Part shown: piece after piece, positions 10,766 to 20,296 of the stretch
Position numbering within the stretch: the stretch's first letter is position 1
How the letters are laid out: each line of letters opens with the position of its first letter
NCBI GenBank assembly: GCA_031271265.1
Contig: JAISWB010000099.1
Coordinates: 1-47,649 of the forward strand
Reading direction: 5' to 3'
Source of the DNA: Desulfovibrio sp.
Lineage (GTDB): Bacteria > Desulfobacterota > Desulfovibrionia > Desulfovibrionales > Desulfovibrionaceae
Length of the DNA: 47,649 nt
The notes under the pieces: model-generated
What the model saw: the letters and a program-made list of their open reading frames with translations, nothing else
What the model was told of the DNA's origin: nothing
Database searches by the model: none
Translations under genes and position numbers: made by a program

Positions 10766-11788
10766 ATGACAGCACCTCCGCACCCCGTTGTGTCCGCAAC
10801 GACGGCGGACACGCCTTCGGCCGAGCATTGCCTGTCCTTCGAGGACGCGGCCTTTGCCAACGAACTGTTCGGCCCGCGCAACGCCAATTTGGATTTTCTG
10901 GCCCGGCGCACCGGGTTGCGCATAAGCACGCGGGGCGGGGCCGTCACCCTGCAGGGTTCGGCAGCGGCCGCCGCTCTGGCGCGCGAACTGCTTATGCAGT
11001 TGTACGGCTTGCTCAAATCCGGCCTGCGCCTGCACCCCGACGACGTCCGGCACGCCTGCGCCGCGCTGGAAAGGGACCCGGGGGCCGACCTGGGGCGCCT
11101 GTACCGCGATACGGTCTTCGTTGCCGGGACGCGCAGGAACATCGTCACCCGGACTCTGACGCAGCGCGGGTATGCCGCATCTCTGCGTGACAACGACATG
11201 ACCATCGCCGTGGGTCCGGCCGGAACGGGCAAAACCTACCTGGCTGTGGCCGCGGCGCTGTCTATGCTCATGTCCAAAAAAGTGCGGCGCATTATTCTTA
11301 CCCGGCCCGCCGTCGAGGCCGGCGAACGCCTGGGGTTCCTTCCCGGCGATCTCGCGGAAAAGGTCAACCCTTATCTGCGCCCCTTGTACGACGCCCTGCA
11401 CGATATGCTGGACCCGGAGAAAACGGCCGAAATGACGGCCGCCGGGTTGATTGAAATAGCCCCGCTGGCCTTCATGCGCGGGCGGACGCTGAATGATGCC
11501 TTCATCATCCTCGACGAAGCCCAGAACACGACGCCGGAACAGATGAAAATGTTCCTGACCCGTCTGGGTTTCGGATCCCGCGCCGCCGTTACCGGCGACA
11601 TAACGCAGATAGACCTGCCCATGGGACCGGACGGAGCCGGGCGCTCCGGCCTGATCCAGGCGCTCGGCGTGCTGAAGGGCGTGGAAGGCGTGAACATGAT
11701 TTTTTTTCAAAAAGAAGATATCATACGACATCCTCTCGTGGGTCGCATAGTGGATGCTTATGACAAGTATCAACAAAATTCCCGATAA
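10766..11788 (+). CDS. phoH: PhoH family ATPase
   Basis: 340 residues. The PhoH ATPase domain has Walker A GPAGTGKTYLAVAAAL, then ILTRPAVEAGERLGFLPGDLAEKV and the Walker B region FIILDEAQNTTPEQMKMFLTRLG. RAAVTGDITQIDLP completes the helicase-like core. The N-terminal 120 or so residues form the smaller accessory domain (TGLRISTRGGAVTLQGS) usual in YbeZ-type PhoH. In many bacteria YbeZ works with the endoribonuclease YbeY in rRNA maturation, and that partner lies two genes downstream. The C terminus DKYQQNSR overlaps, in another frame, a relic of the pgpH start (see the repeat at 11760-12127). Confidence 0.95.
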   Translation: MTAPPHPVVSATTADTPSAEHCLSFEDAAFANELFGPRNANLDFLARRTGLRISTRGGAVTLQGSAAAAALARELLMQLYGLLKSGLRLHPDDVRHACAALERDPGADLGRLYRDTVFVAGTRRNIVTRTLTQRGYAASLRDNDMTIAVGPAGTGKTYLAVAAALSMLMSKKVRRIILTRPAVEAGERLGFLPGDLAEKVNPYLRPLYDALHDMLDPEKTAEMTAAGLIEIAPLAFMRGRTLNDAFIILDEAQNTTPEQMKMFLTRLGFGSRAAVTGDITQIDLPMGPDGAGRSGLIQALGVLKGVEGVNMIFFQKEDIIRHPLVGRIVDAYDKYQQNSR

Positions 11789-12127
11789 GGCCCGCACGGA
11801 ATTTTTCCGATTCCCGACTCCGGGCGCGCGCGGATGAAAACGACTTCGGGCATACGGATAACAATGATCATTTCCCGACTCTGGGCGCGCCCGGATGAAA
11901 AGAAGAATATGTTTGCGAATCTTGTTCAGCCATAACCGACTTCCGGCGCGCCTGATGAAAATGTAAGCGTGCGCTTTTTCAATCAACTGTGCCACCCGGC
12001 TCCCGGCGCGCCCGGATGAAAAATTCACGCCGGCGGCCGCACAATGGACGCCTATGAGCAATATCAAAAAAATTCCCGACAAGGCCCGCACCGGGTTTTC
12101 CCAGCTTTTGGCGCGCCTGGGTGAAAA
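11760..12127 (+). repeat. Duplicated phoH-pgpH junction with a 60-base periodic repeat
   Basis: The end of phoH (11750-11800) and the start of pgpH (12044-12095) are homologous. Both contain, in two overlapping frames, a PhoH-like C terminus (DAYDKYQQNSR against DAYEQYQKNSR) and a PgpH-like N terminus (MTSINKIPDKART against MSNIKKIPDKART). They lie 294 bases apart. A further core, about CCCGACTCCGGGCGCGCC followed by CGGATGAAAA, occurs at 11811-11840, 11872-11901, 11934-11961, 11994-12022 and, diverged, at 12100-12127 inside pgpH. The copies end at intervals of 61, 60, 61 and 105 bases. Each core can encode LxARxDEK-like peptides matching LLARLGEK of PgpH. The first relic ORF (11760-11837) encodes 25 residues. 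Confidence 0.85.
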
Positions 12128-14591
12128 ACTCCCGCCTTGGGGTTTTTACCTGCTTGTCGCGTCCCTGGTGCTCCTGTCGGTGCCCGCCGCCGTGGACCTC
12201 GGCCCGCGTCCGGACATGCTGCGGGAGGGCAGCATCGCCACCGCAGATGTCATCGCGGACAGCAGTTTTCTCTACCGCGACGATGCCGCGACCCGTGCCA
12301 GACAGGATCTGGTGCGCAAAATGCAGCCGCTGGTGCTGGATTTCGTAAGCGTTCCCGTGGAGCAACTGCACCGGCGCGTGCAGAGCATCTTCATCGCGGC
12401 CAACGAGGCGCTGGAACTGGACGAACAGGAGGCGTTGCGCGGCTCCCTGTCGCGGGAGATGCGCCGGGAACTGAGCGCCGGCGAAATCGCGGCGCTGACA
12501 TCGCGGGCGATGCAGAATGCCGCCCTGCAGCGCCTGTTGCCCATAGCGGGATCCTACCTGAACAGCGGCGTTCTGCAGGAAATCTCCGCCGTCAGCCCGT
12601 ACCCCGGCGGGGTAGTGGTGCGCAACAGGGACACGGGCGAGGAAAAGCGTATTGAAGAGAGTTTTGCCCTTCCGGATCTTCGGCGGCTGGAACTGCTGCT
12701 TTCCCAGGAAATTCGGGAACTGCCTCTCGGCAATGACGAAAAGCGCATGCTTGACGCCGTGTTCGACGATCTGCTGTATCCTTCGCTGCTGCCGAATTAC
12801 GAGGTTACGAAGCTGCGCGCCGATACCCTTGCCGATGCCGTCGAGCCGGTGACGCACCGCGTTCAGCGCGGGGAAGTCATCGTCCGTCAGGGAGAAAAGG
12901 TCGGCGCCGAGCAGGAACTCAAGATGCAGATTTTCCTGCAAAACAAGGAAGACCGTTTCAATACCAAGCTGTTTCTCGGAACGGCGCTTTTCGCGCTGCT
13001 GATCTCGACCGGGCTTCTCTTTTCGCCCAGCGGGTCAATCTCGGCGCGCATGGAGAACAAAGATTTCATATTTCTGGCAGTGCTTATGACGATTTTTGTG
13101 CTGCTGGCCAAAGCGGTAGCCGTGCATGGGGAGCAGTTGGCCGCGGTAAGCGGCAAGTTCCTGCCGGAAAGCTTGGTGTTCGCGGTGCCGGTCGCCGGGG
13201 CGGCCTCTCTGGCCGCGCAGATTTTTGCCGCCCGGCGCTACATGGTAACGGGCATCCTGCTGGCGTTTTTCTGCACTATAACGGTGCAGGGGTCCATGGC
13301 CCTGTTCCTGTTCTATTTTCTTTCGGCCATGTGGAGTACCCGCCTGACCAACCGCAGTGCCGCGCGGCGCGACGTTGTCCGCTCCGTGCTGCCGTTGTCC
13401 GTCGGGCTGACTGCCATGTGGGGGGCGACCACCATGATACAGGGCGGGGCGCATACGCGGTATCTTTCGGAACTGCTGGCCCTGCTGGGCGGCGGCGCGT
13501 TCTGCTCCATGGTCATCACCTTTGCCCTGACTCCTCTCGTGGAGATGGTCTTCGGCTACACCACGCGTTTCAGGCTCATGGAACTTATGAACCTGGAACA
13601 ACCTCTGCTGCGCGACATGATGATGCTGGCCCCCGGCACCTACCACCATTCCCTTGTCGTGGCCAACATGAGCGAGGCAGGCGCCAAACGCGTGGACGCC
13701 CACGCCATGCTGTGCAAGGTGGGAGCGCTGTACCACGACATCGGGAAAAGCCTCAAACCCGGATATTTCATAGAGAACCAGGCCGGCGCGGGCAACCCGC
13801 ACGACCGGCTTGTGCCGTCCTTGAGCGCCCTCATCCTCATTTCCCATGTCAAACAGGGCATGGAACTGGCGGTCAAGCACAGGCTGGGCCGGGAAATCAC
13901 CGACATCATCGCCCAGCACCACGGCACGGGACTGATCCGCTATTTCTTCGACAAGGCCGCCGCCATGCCCGACATGCCGCCGCCTTCCGAGGATGATTTC
14001 AGGTACCCGGGCCCCAAGCCGCAAAGCAAAGAGGCTGCCATCGTCATGCTCGCCGATATTGTCGAAGCGTCGAGCCGCACGCTGGTGGATCCGTCGCCCG
14101 CCCGTCTTGCCCAGCACATCGACGGCGTTATGAAAAATGTGTATTCTTCCGGTCAGTTGGATCAATGCGAACTGACTCTGCGCGACCTGTATGCCCTGAC
14201 CGACAGTTTCAACCAAATGCTGCTCGGCCTGCACCACCAGCGCATCAGTTACCAGCCTCCCCAGGACAAGAGCGCGCCGTCCAGGCTTCCGGCCGTGAAG
14301 CCCGTCGGCGATGCGGAGCCGGGCCTTGCCGGCCGCGTGCAGCCCGCGGAAAGCGGCATGCCCGCCGAACGCAGATATGCGCCCGCAATGCCGGTCGGGC
14401 GCGTGAATGGGGAAAACGGAACGCCGGACGGCCGCGGGCACGACTCCGGGACGGTCCGGCCCGGAAACAAACCGGGAACACCGGGCAAACATGGGCAGGA
14501 GTCCGGGGTGTCGGGCGGGCGCAGGAGCAAGGTCATCCGCCTGAAGAACAGCACCGCGCAATTTGACGAAGCCGATGTGCGGCATTCCTGA
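12054..14591 (+). CDS. pgpH: 7TM-HD family phosphohydrolase (PgpH-like)
   Basis: 845 residues. The N-terminal segment (FYLLVASLVLLS) is the first membrane helix. A large extracytoplasmic 7TMR-HDED region to about residue 300 follows, then a cluster of membrane helices at about 305-500 (LFLGTALFALLISTGLLF to FCSMVITFALTPLVEMVFGY). The cytoplasmic HD domain has PGTYHHSLVVANMSEAGA, GALYHDIGKSLKP and IIAQHHGTGLIRYF. Family members hydrolyse c-di-AMP in Firmicutes; the substrate here is not shown. The last 110 or so residues are Gly/Pro/Arg-rich low-complexity sequence not expected in the family. It sits between phoH and ybeY, a common order, and overlaps ybeY by 17 bases. The start lies in a duplicated region. 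Confidence 0.92.
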   Translation: MSNIKKIPDKARTGFSQLLARLGEKLPPWGFYLLVASLVLLSVPAAVDLGPRPDMLREGSIATADVIADSSFLYRDDAATRARQDLVRKMQPLVLDFVSVPVEQLHRRVQSIFIAANEALELDEQEALRGSLSREMRRELSAGEIAALTSRAMQNAALQRLLPIAGSYLNSGVLQEISAVSPYPGGVVVRNRDTGEEKRIEESFALPDLRRLELLLSQEIRELPLGNDEKRMLDAVFDDLLYPSLLPNYEVTKLRADTLADAVEPVTHRVQRGEVIVRQGEKVGAEQELKMQIFLQNKEDRFNTKLFLGTALFALLISTGLLFSPSGSISARMENKDFIFLAVLMTIFVLLAKAVAVHGEQLAAVSGKFLPESLVFAVPVAGAASLAAQIFAARRYMVTGILLAFFCTITVQGSMALFLFYFLSAMWSTRLTNRSAARRDVVRSVLPLSVGLTAMWGATTMIQGGAHTRYLSELLALLGGGAFCSMVITFALTPLVEMVFGYTTRFRLMELMNLEQPLLRDMMMLAPGTYHHSLVVANMSEAGAKRVDAHAMLCKVGALYHDIGKSLKPGYFIENQAGAGNPHDRLVPSLSALILISHVKQGMELAVKHRLGREITDIIAQHHGTGLIRYFFDKAAAMPDMPPPSEDDFRYPGPKPQSKEAAIVMLADIVEASSRTLVDPSPARLAQHIDGVMKNVYSSGQLDQCELTLRDLYALTDSFNQMLLGLHHQRISYQPPQDKSAPSRLPAVKPVGDAEPGLAGRVQPAESGMPAERRYAPAMPVGRVNGENGTPDGRGHDSGTVRPGNKPGTPGKHGQESGVSGGRRSKVIRLKNSTAQFDEADVRHS

Positions 14592-15111
14592 GCAAACTTT
14601 GCCGCCGGTGTGCGTACTCAAAGCGCCCCTGGACCGGCGTGGCCTGTATGCGCTGGTCCGGCACATGGCGGAAGCCGCGGGCATGCCCTGCCCGGACCTG
14701 ATCCTGCTCGACGACCGGGGCATGGAGGCGCTGCAGGCGGCATGTCTGGGCAGACAGGGCCCGACAAACATCCTTTCTTTCCCTGCCTCGCTTGCCCCGA
14801 CTATGCCGGGTTCTCCGACCGAGCCGACGGCCTTGATCGCGGCGCCTGTCACGGGTGCCCCGACTGATCTGCTCAAGCCGGACGGACCGGCAGGGCAGAG
14901 GGGGCCTGCGGAGGGTTTCGGCGGTTGTCTGGCCCTGTCTGTGGACACTCTGGAGAGGGAAGCCTTCCTGTACGGGCAGGAAGCGGCGGCGTACTGCATC
15001 CGCCTGCTGGCCCACGGTCTGGCGCATCTGGCCGGACACGACCACGGTCCGGCCATGCGGGAGCTTGAGGAACGGCTTGAGCGCGCCTGCGCGGCGGCGC
15101 CGGCTGCGTGA
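14575..15111 (+). CDS. ybeY: Endoribonuclease YbeY
   Basis: 178 residues. YbeY is a zinc-dependent single-strand endoribonuclease needed for 16S rRNA 3'-end maturation and ribosome quality control. The metal motif is HGLAHLAGHDHG (consensus HGxLHLxGyDH), followed by the usual amphipathic helix MRELEERLERA. TNILSFPAS matches the conserved substrate strand. An insertion of about 45 residues rich in Pro, Ala, Thr and Gly separates LSFP from GGCLALSVDTLEREA, which makes this longer than most relatives. ATG 14575 overlaps the end of pgpH by 17 bases, so translation is likely coupled. A TTG at 14563 is a less likely start. Confidence 0.9.
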   Translation: MCGIPEQTLPPVCVLKAPLDRRGLYALVRHMAEAAGMPCPDLILLDDRGMEALQAACLGRQGPTNILSFPASLAPTMPGSPTEPTALIAAPVTGAPTDLLKPDGPAGQRGPAEGFGGCLALSVDTLEREAFLYGQEAAAYCIRLLAHGLAHLAGHDHGPAMRELEERLERACAAAPAA

Positions 15112-15174
15112 AGATGAAGGCAACTCCGCGTGGATGCGGTTGCGGCGGCCCATGTCGGCGGCCGCAAGGGCCGG

Positions 15175-15194
15175 GCCGGGGAGTCGGCCCCGGC
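15175..15194. terminator. GC hairpin between convergent genes
   Basis: GCCGGGG (15175-15181) pairs with CCCCGGC (15188-15194) around a six-base loop. It lies in the 100-base gap between the convergent ybeY and J-domain genes, where a bidirectional terminator would be expected. There is no T tract on either side. Confidence 0.3.
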
Positions 15195-15211
15195 GGGAGC
15201 AAGGCCGAGCC

Positions 15212-16042
15212 TTACGTCGGTTCGATGCGCACGTAGAGGTCGCCGTGCAGGTTCCCGATGCGCCGGCCCATGCCTTTGAGCCGCATGGCTTTGCCCGGTT
15301 CAAACTCCGGAGGCAGGGTAATCTCGATAATTTGCGGGTTCTCGGTAAACCCGTGCTGTATCTCCAGGCGCACGCGTGCCCCCGGCACCAGGGAGCGTCC
15401 AGGCAACCGCAATACCTGTTCCTCGTCGATCTGCCTGAGAAACCATCCCTTGACCTTATCGAAAACCCCCGGCTGCGTCGAACGGCTCGAAGCGGGACGC
15501 GCGCGCGCCGTGCCGCCCGCGGGCGTCGCCCGTGTGAGCGGCGCGCCTTTGCCGCCGGCTGCGGGTTCTTTCCCGTCGCCGTTTCCGGCGGGCGGCTTTT
15601 TTCGTCCGCCGTGTTCAATGCGGCTGTAAATATCTTCATAGACGCGGCGGGCGAAAGGATCGTTGAGAATATCCCGCAACACGTCTTCCGCGCGCATGTC
15701 GGCCGCACCCGACCCGGAACGCGGTCCTGCTCCGCTTGTCTTTGAGCCTTCGGCCGTGCGTCGTCCTGCCTGAGCATAGGCGCGCCGTGCCTCTTCCCGT
15801 GCCCGGTTTGAGGACGCATCGGCGTCGCCCGTCCGGGCGGATGCACTTCCCGTCCCTGCCGGGCGTTTGCTCAGGGTTACATAAGCTTCGTTGACCTCCT
15901 GAAAGCGGCGGGAGGCATCGGGGATCTGCGGATTCAAATCCGGATGCAGAAAAAAAGCCAGACGGCGGTAGGCGCGCTTGATTTCCGCCGGGTCGGCGTT
16001 TTCCCCGACGCCGAGTACAGCACAGCATTCCTTGAACGTCAT
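15212..16042 (-). CDS. J-domain protein with DnaJ-type C-terminal domain
   Basis: 276 residues. Residues 1-65 are a J domain with the HPD motif at 33-35 (FFLHPDLNP) that stimulates DnaK ATP hydrolysis. A variable linker of about 110 residues follows, rich in Ala, Gly, Arg and Ser. The C terminus ([47 protein letters not shown]) is one DnaJ C-terminal beta domain with its characteristic GDLYVRI end. It lacks the zinc-finger CxxCxGxG repeats of DnaJ itself, so it is a CbpA-like or specialised co-chaperone. It starts 18 bases after the gatB stop on the same strand, so the two are probably co-transcribed. Confidence 0.9.
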   Translation of the reverse strand: MTFKECCAVLGVGENADPAEIKRAYRRLAFFLHPDLNPQIPDASRRFQEVNEAYVTLSKRPAGTGSASARTGDADASSNRAREEARRAYAQAGRRTAEGSKTSGAGPRSGSGAADMRAEDVLRDILNDPFARRVYEDIYSRIEHGGRKKPPAGNGDGKEPAAGGKGAPLTRATPAGGTARARPASSRSTQPGVFDKVKGWFLRQIDEEQVLRLPGRSLVPGARVRLEIQHGFTENPQIIEITLPPEFEPGKAMRLKGMGRRIGNLHGDLYVRIEPT

Positions 16043-16060
16043 AGGGCGTCCCTTACGGTA

Positions 16061-17506
16061 TCACGCCTGCGGACCGGGAGCGGCGTCGAGTTTTTCGCGC
16101 AGCAGCCTGTTGACCACGCCCGGATTGGCTTTCCCGCCCGTGCCTGCCATCACCTTGCCGACAAAAAAGGCCAGGAGCTTGGCCTTTCCACCCCTGTATT
16201 CCGCGACTTCCGCCGGATATTCAGACAACACCTTGTCCACGACGGCTTCCAGGGCGCCGCTGTCGGAAAGCTGGGCGAGGTTGCGTTCGGCCGCGAAACG
16301 CTCCGGTGAAGCACCTGCGGCGAACAGTTCGGGGAAAATTTCGTGGGCGATGCGGACGCTGAGCGCGCCGCCGTCGATCAGGCGCGCCAGTTCGGCCAGC
16401 AGGGGCGGGGTCATGCGCGCTTCACCCGCCTTGATGCCCGCCGCCGCGCATTCGCGCAGCAGTTCTCCGCGCATCAGCGCGGCAGTGCGGCGCGGGTTGC
16501 CGCACAAGGACGCGGCGGCTTCAAAGTAGTCCGCGGTATCCTTGTCGGCCGCCAGCAGTTCGGCGTCTTCGTCCGGCAACCCGTAGTCCGCGGCAAAACG
16601 CGCCGCGCGCGGACCCGGCAGTTCCGGCATTGTTTCGCGCCACTCCTTGATGCGCTGCGGATCAATCAGTATCGGGGGCAGGTCGGGGTTGGGAAAGTAG
16701 CGGTAGTCGTGCGCGTCCTCCTTGCTGCGCATGGCGTGGGTTTCCTGCGTCTCCGCGTCGAACAGGCGCGTTTCCTGCAGCACGACCCCGCCGTCCTCCA
16801 GGCAGGCCCGCTGCCGGGCGATTTCATAGTCCACGGCCCGCTGCACATGGCGGAAAGAATTGAGATTTTTTGTTTCGGAGCGCGTTCCCAGGGCCGTTTC
16901 GCCGGCCGGCCGCAGGGAAACATTGACGTCGCAACGCAGACTGCCTTCTTCCATGTTTCCGTCCGTGACATCTATGGCGACCAGCAGCGTATGGATACGG
17001 CGCATGAACTCCGCGGCTTCCTCCGCGCCGCGCATATCCGGCTCGCTGACTATCTCGATAAGCGCCGTTCCCGCGCGGTTGAGGTCCACGAGCGTCGCGC
17101 CCCCGACGTGCAGGCATTTGCCGGCATCGTTTTCCAGGTGGACGCGGGTAATGCCCACGCGCCTGTTCCGACCCTTGACGCTGATGTCCAGATAACCTTT
17201 TTCGCAGACGGGCGGCACGAATTGCGAAGTTTGGAAACCGTCCGGAAGATCCGGGTAAAAATAATTTTTTCGGGAAAAGAGGGAATAGGTGTTTACGGTG
17301 CAGTTCAGGGCCAGGCCGGCGCGTACGGCCAGTTCGACGGCTTTTTCATTCAGGCGCGGCAGAGCTCCCGGCATGCCGGAACACACTTCGCAGACCTGTT
17401 CGTTGGGCGCGGCGCCGAATGACACGGGGCAGGAACAAAACAGCTTCGACGCCGTTTTAAGCCGGACATGGACCTCCAGACCTATTACAGCCTCGTATGC
17501 GGACAT
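16061..17506 (-). CDS. gatB: Aspartyl/glutamyl-tRNA amidotransferase subunit B
   Basis: 481 residues, typical for GatB. It is the kinase-transamidase subunit that converts Glu-tRNA(Gln) or Asp-tRNA(Asn) to the amide with GatA and GatC. The N terminus YEAVIGLEVHVRLKTASKLF and the CxxC-type zinc ligands in FCSCPVSFG and CEVCSGMPGALP are present. The core (KNYFYPDLPDGFQTSQF, EDAGKCLH with N preceding D, GTALIEIVSEPDM, GSLRCDVNVSLRP) is intact. The C-terminal YqeY-like tail ends in GGKANPGVVNRLLREKL. ATG 17506 is set by AAGGAG nine bases upstream; an upstream in-frame extension lacks family similarity. gatA and gatC are not in the window. Confidence 0.97.
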   Translation of the reverse strand: MSAYEAVIGLEVHVRLKTASKLFCSCPVSFGAAPNEQVCEVCSGMPGALPRLNEKAVELAVRAGLALNCTVNTYSLFSRKNYFYPDLPDGFQTSQFVPPVCEKGYLDISVKGRNRRVGITRVHLENDAGKCLHVGGATLVDLNRAGTALIEIVSEPDMRGAEEAAEFMRRIHTLLVAIDVTDGNMEEGSLRCDVNVSLRPAGETALGTRSETKNLNSFRHVQRAVDYEIARQRACLEDGGVVLQETRLFDAETQETHAMRSKEDAHDYRYFPNPDLPPILIDPQRIKEWRETMPELPGPRAARFAADYGLPDEDAELLAADKDTADYFEAAASLCGNPRRTAALMRGELLRECAAAGIKAGEARMTPPLLAELARLIDGGALSVRIAHEIFPELFAAGASPERFAAERNLAQLSDSGALEAVVDKVLSEYPAEVAEYRGGKAKLLAFFVGKVMAGTGGKANPGVVNRLLREKLDAAPGPQA

Positions 17507-17570
17507 CGGGTGCTCCTTGTTCCCGTAGGGCATTTCAATGTTGAAAGTGCGCATCACCGGACCTCGAAAG

Positions 17571-17594
17571 GTCATTCTGAGCGAAGCGAAGAAT
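17571..17594. repeat. TCATTCTGAGCG-type interspersed repeat, locus A
   Basis: GTCATTCTGAGCGAAGCGAA followed by GAAT, in the gap between gatB and the chemoreceptor gene. The same word family recurs at 21789-21811 and twice, as an inverted pair, at 36820-36890. Confidence 0.8.
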
Positions 17595-17614
17595 ACATCG
17601 TTGCCGCGATTTCC

Positions 17615-20296
17615 TCACCATCCGTCACCGTGGGCCAGAAGCGCGCGTTCAAGATCTGAGGAGGTGACAGGCAGAGGTGCGTCGAATTCAAATCCGAGGA
17701 AGAGATTGTCCTGCCACCGCAACAGGCCGGAGCAATGCAGGATGCTGTTCAGGGGCGGGCCGTTCGCCTTGATGTGCGCCTGGGCGTTCTCCAGGTAGGG
17801 CTTCGGAGGTTTGACCTGCAATTCCGCGCACAGACCGAGTGTGGATATCTCCATCACCTTGCAGACAACGGGCGCGTCGCTCAGGCCGGTGATGGTGAGC
17901 ATGCACGTTACGATGGGGGTAAAGCGTTCGGAGCGGCGGCGGTCCGAGCCCATGGACTCCACCAGGTGTTTCAGGTGTTCGGACTGTCTGGTCAGGTCTT
18001 CCGTAAACAGCGCCGCATCCGCCATACTCTGGGATGTCTCCTGCGCCGCTTCGCTGATACGGCGCATGGCCTCCACGTTGTCCGCGCCGACATGCGCCTG
18101 TTCCGCCGTTGCTTCGGCAATGCCGCGCACTTCGCCCATGGCGCGGTCGGCAATGGCGACAATGCCGGTCAGGCTTTCGCCGGACTTCTCCGCCAGATTT
18201 TCGGCCGTGTGCGTCAGGCGCACCGTCTGATCGGTCAGGTCTTTGTTCCGGCCTACTTCGGCCTGCAACGCCGAGATGGATTTGTTGACCTCGTCCGTTG
18301 CGTGCATGGTTTTTTCCGCCAGCTTGCGCACCTCGTCGGCGACGACGGCGAAGCCGCGTCCGGCTTCACCGGCGCGGGCCGCTTCTATAGCCGCGTTCAA
18401 GGCCAGGAGGTTGGTCTGGTCGGCGATATCCTTGATCAGTTCAACAATGCTGTTGATGCCGTCCGCCTGAACGCCCAGCGCCTGCATGCCCTTGGCCGTA
18501 CGGTCGGCGTATTCAGCGGTTTTCTTGATGCATTCCACGGTTTCCGTGACAATCTTCCGTCCGTTTTCAGCCTGAATGCGGGTATCCCGCGTATCTTCCG
18601 TTGTCCGTTCCGCCCTTGCGGCCAGCGATTCCAGCGTATTGCTCACGGCGGTGATGGCGGCCGTTGCCTGGGCGCAGGCATCCTTCTGCAAACCGGCATT
18701 ATCGGATGTTTTTTCAAGATGCTGCAGCAACTTGCGAAAATCCTCACCCTGTTTGTCGGAAATTTCGTGCGCTTTCTTGACCGATGTCGTGATGCGTTCG
18801 TTCAGGGCCATGATGCGTTCCTGCTGTTCACGGATTTCGGTCTCGTCGGTGAGCATCATGCAGGCACCGAACAGTTCTTTGTCCATGTCCGTCAAGGGCG
18901 AGGCCGTGGTGCGCGTATATTTTTTTTCGCCCGAAGCGTTGAGCCTGACGGCGGCCATGTTGAACAGGGTTTGTCTTTCTTCAAGAACCCGGTCAAGCGG
19001 CGTTTTACTCTGCTCGCTCTTGTCGAAGAAGGTGCCGGACGTCTTGCCGTAGTAATCTTCGGGTTTGCCCGGCAGTCCCCAGAATTCAAGAAGTTCCGGG
19101 TTGAGGAAGGTCAGACGTCCTTTGAGGTCGACGACGGCAAAAGGGACCGCGATGCCGTGCATGATGCTTTGCGCGAAGCCGAGCCGCTCTTTCAACTGGT
19201 GCAGCATTTCCGCGAAGGCGGCGCCGAGTTGCCCTATTTCGTCTGACCGTTTCAGTTGTATGTCGACATTGAATTCGCCGTGCGTGATCCGCTCGGCGCT
19301 GGAGGCGAGGTAACGGATGGGGTTTGCCAGATTGCGGGCGAAGCGCAGACCGACGGCGAGCGACAGCAGAACAAGCGCCAGGGTGACGGCACCCAATTTC
19401 AGGATGATTGCGATGCCGGCCTCACGCACTTCGCTTTCGTCGATAACGGACAGCAAACGCCAGTTGTTGAAGCCGCTGAACACAGTGACGATGCGCGACA
19501 CCCCGCCCACTTCCCGCGTGTACGAGCCGGGGGCGAGCGTCAGCGCGTCCTCCAGCCCCGGTATTTTTCCGTCCTTGATGTCGGTGAACACGCTGTCCTT
19601 GAACTGGTCGGAGGCAATGACTTTTCCCGTACCTTCCACCAAGGTCACCTGCCCGGTCCGGCCGATGCGTACGGCGCTGATCATCTTCGTCATGGTGTCC
19701 AGACTGACGTTGATGTAACTTGCCCCGATGACCGCACCGGATGCATCGCGGATCTTGGCCATGGCCGTGCATACGGGTGTTCCGCCCGTAGCGGCGCGGT
19801 ACATGTTTCCGTAAGCTTCGTCGCTTGAGGCGGCCAGGGCGCTTTTATACCATCCGCGCGTTCGGGGGTCGTAGCCGACTGGACGGGTGGAGGTAGGGGA
19901 ACCGAGAAAACCGCCGTCCTTCAGACCGATGCCGATGCCGAAATACAAGGGATTGGCGCTCACGATCTGCTTCAAGCGCTGATTCAGCGCCTGGGCAAGA
20001 GGCGTCATTCCTTCAGGAGAAGGCATGATCGGCTGCTTGATGTCCGTATAGACCGGCAACAAGCCCAAGGAGGCGCGCGCCTCGGGAATATCGGCAATAT
20101 AACGCGCATTGTATTTGGTCATGGCGAAGAAAATTTCTATATAGTTGTTCGCCTTTTCCAACTGCGCGCGCGAAGACTCCATATAAGTTTCCATGGCCGT
20201 CTGCCGGGTTTGCACGCCGACAAATCCCATCAGTATACAGGGCCCCAACAGAGCGAGAAGAGAAAAAATCAGCAGTAATTTTGAACGGATAGACAT
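17615..20296 (-). CDS. Methyl-accepting chemotaxis protein with dCache, PAS and C-terminal PilZ-like domain
   Basis: 893 residues from ATG 20296, preceded by GGAG. Membrane helix 1 is at about residues 7-28. A dCache sensor follows with the typical [12 protein letters not shown], then helix 2 ([17 protein letters not shown]) and a HAMP domain ([18 protein letters not shown]). A PAS-like segment ([19 protein letters not shown]) precedes the signalling hairpin [19 protein letters not shown]. The last 108 residues are unusual: [10 protein letters not shown], then [12 protein letters not shown] and LFLGFEF match the RxxxR, (D/N)xSxxG and G-x-F features of PilZ, with Glu in place of Asp/Asn. This suggests c-di-GMP sensing at the receptor's cytoplasmic end. 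A -10-like TATACT lies on the minus strand at 20336-20331. Confidence 0.93.
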   Translation of the reverse strand: MSIRSKLLLIFSLLALLGPCILMGFVGVQTRQTAMETYMESSRAQLEKANNYIEIFFAMTKYNARYIADIPEARASLGLLPVYTDIKQPIMPSPEGMTPLAQALNQRLKQIVSANPLYFGIGIGLKDGGFLGSPTSTRPVGYDPRTRGWYKSALAASSDEAYGNMYRAATGGTPVCTAMAKIRDASGAVIGASYINVSLDTMTKMISAVRIGRTGQVTLVEGTGKVIASDQFKDSVFTDIKDGKIPGLEDALTLAPGSYTREVGGVSRIVTVFSGFNNWRLLSVIDESEVREAGIAIILKLGAVTLALVLLSLAVGLRFARNLANPIRYLASSAERITHGEFNVDIQLKRSDEIGQLGAAFAEMLHQLKERLGFAQSIMHGIAVPFAVVDLKGRLTFLNPELLEFWGLPGKPEDYYGKTSGTFFDKSEQSKTPLDRVLEERQTLFNMAAVRLNASGEKKYTRTTASPLTDMDKELFGACMMLTDETEIREQQERIMALNERITTSVKKAHEISDKQGEDFRKLLQHLEKTSDNAGLQKDACAQATAAITAVSNTLESLAARAERTTEDTRDTRIQAENGRKIVTETVECIKKTAEYADRTAKGMQALGVQADGINSIVELIKDIADQTNLLALNAAIEAARAGEAGRGFAVVADEVRKLAEKTMHATDEVNKSISALQAEVGRNKDLTDQTVRLTHTAENLAEKSGESLTGIVAIADRAMGEVRGIAEATAEQAHVGADNVEAMRRISEAAQETSQSMADAALFTEDLTRQSEHLKHLVESMGSDRRRSERFTPIVTCMLTITGLSDAPVVCKVMEISTLGLCAELQVKPPKPYLENAQAHIKANGPPLNSILHCSGLLRWQDNLFLGFEFDAPLPVTSSDLERALLAHGDGW

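Noticed and set aside
11811-12022. CRISPR-like array: a roughly 30-base core recurring every 60 bases with different spacers
   Set aside because: The cores differ from one another at several positions, there are only four or five, the ends fall within phoH and pgpH, and no cas gene is near. Gene-junction duplication explains them better.
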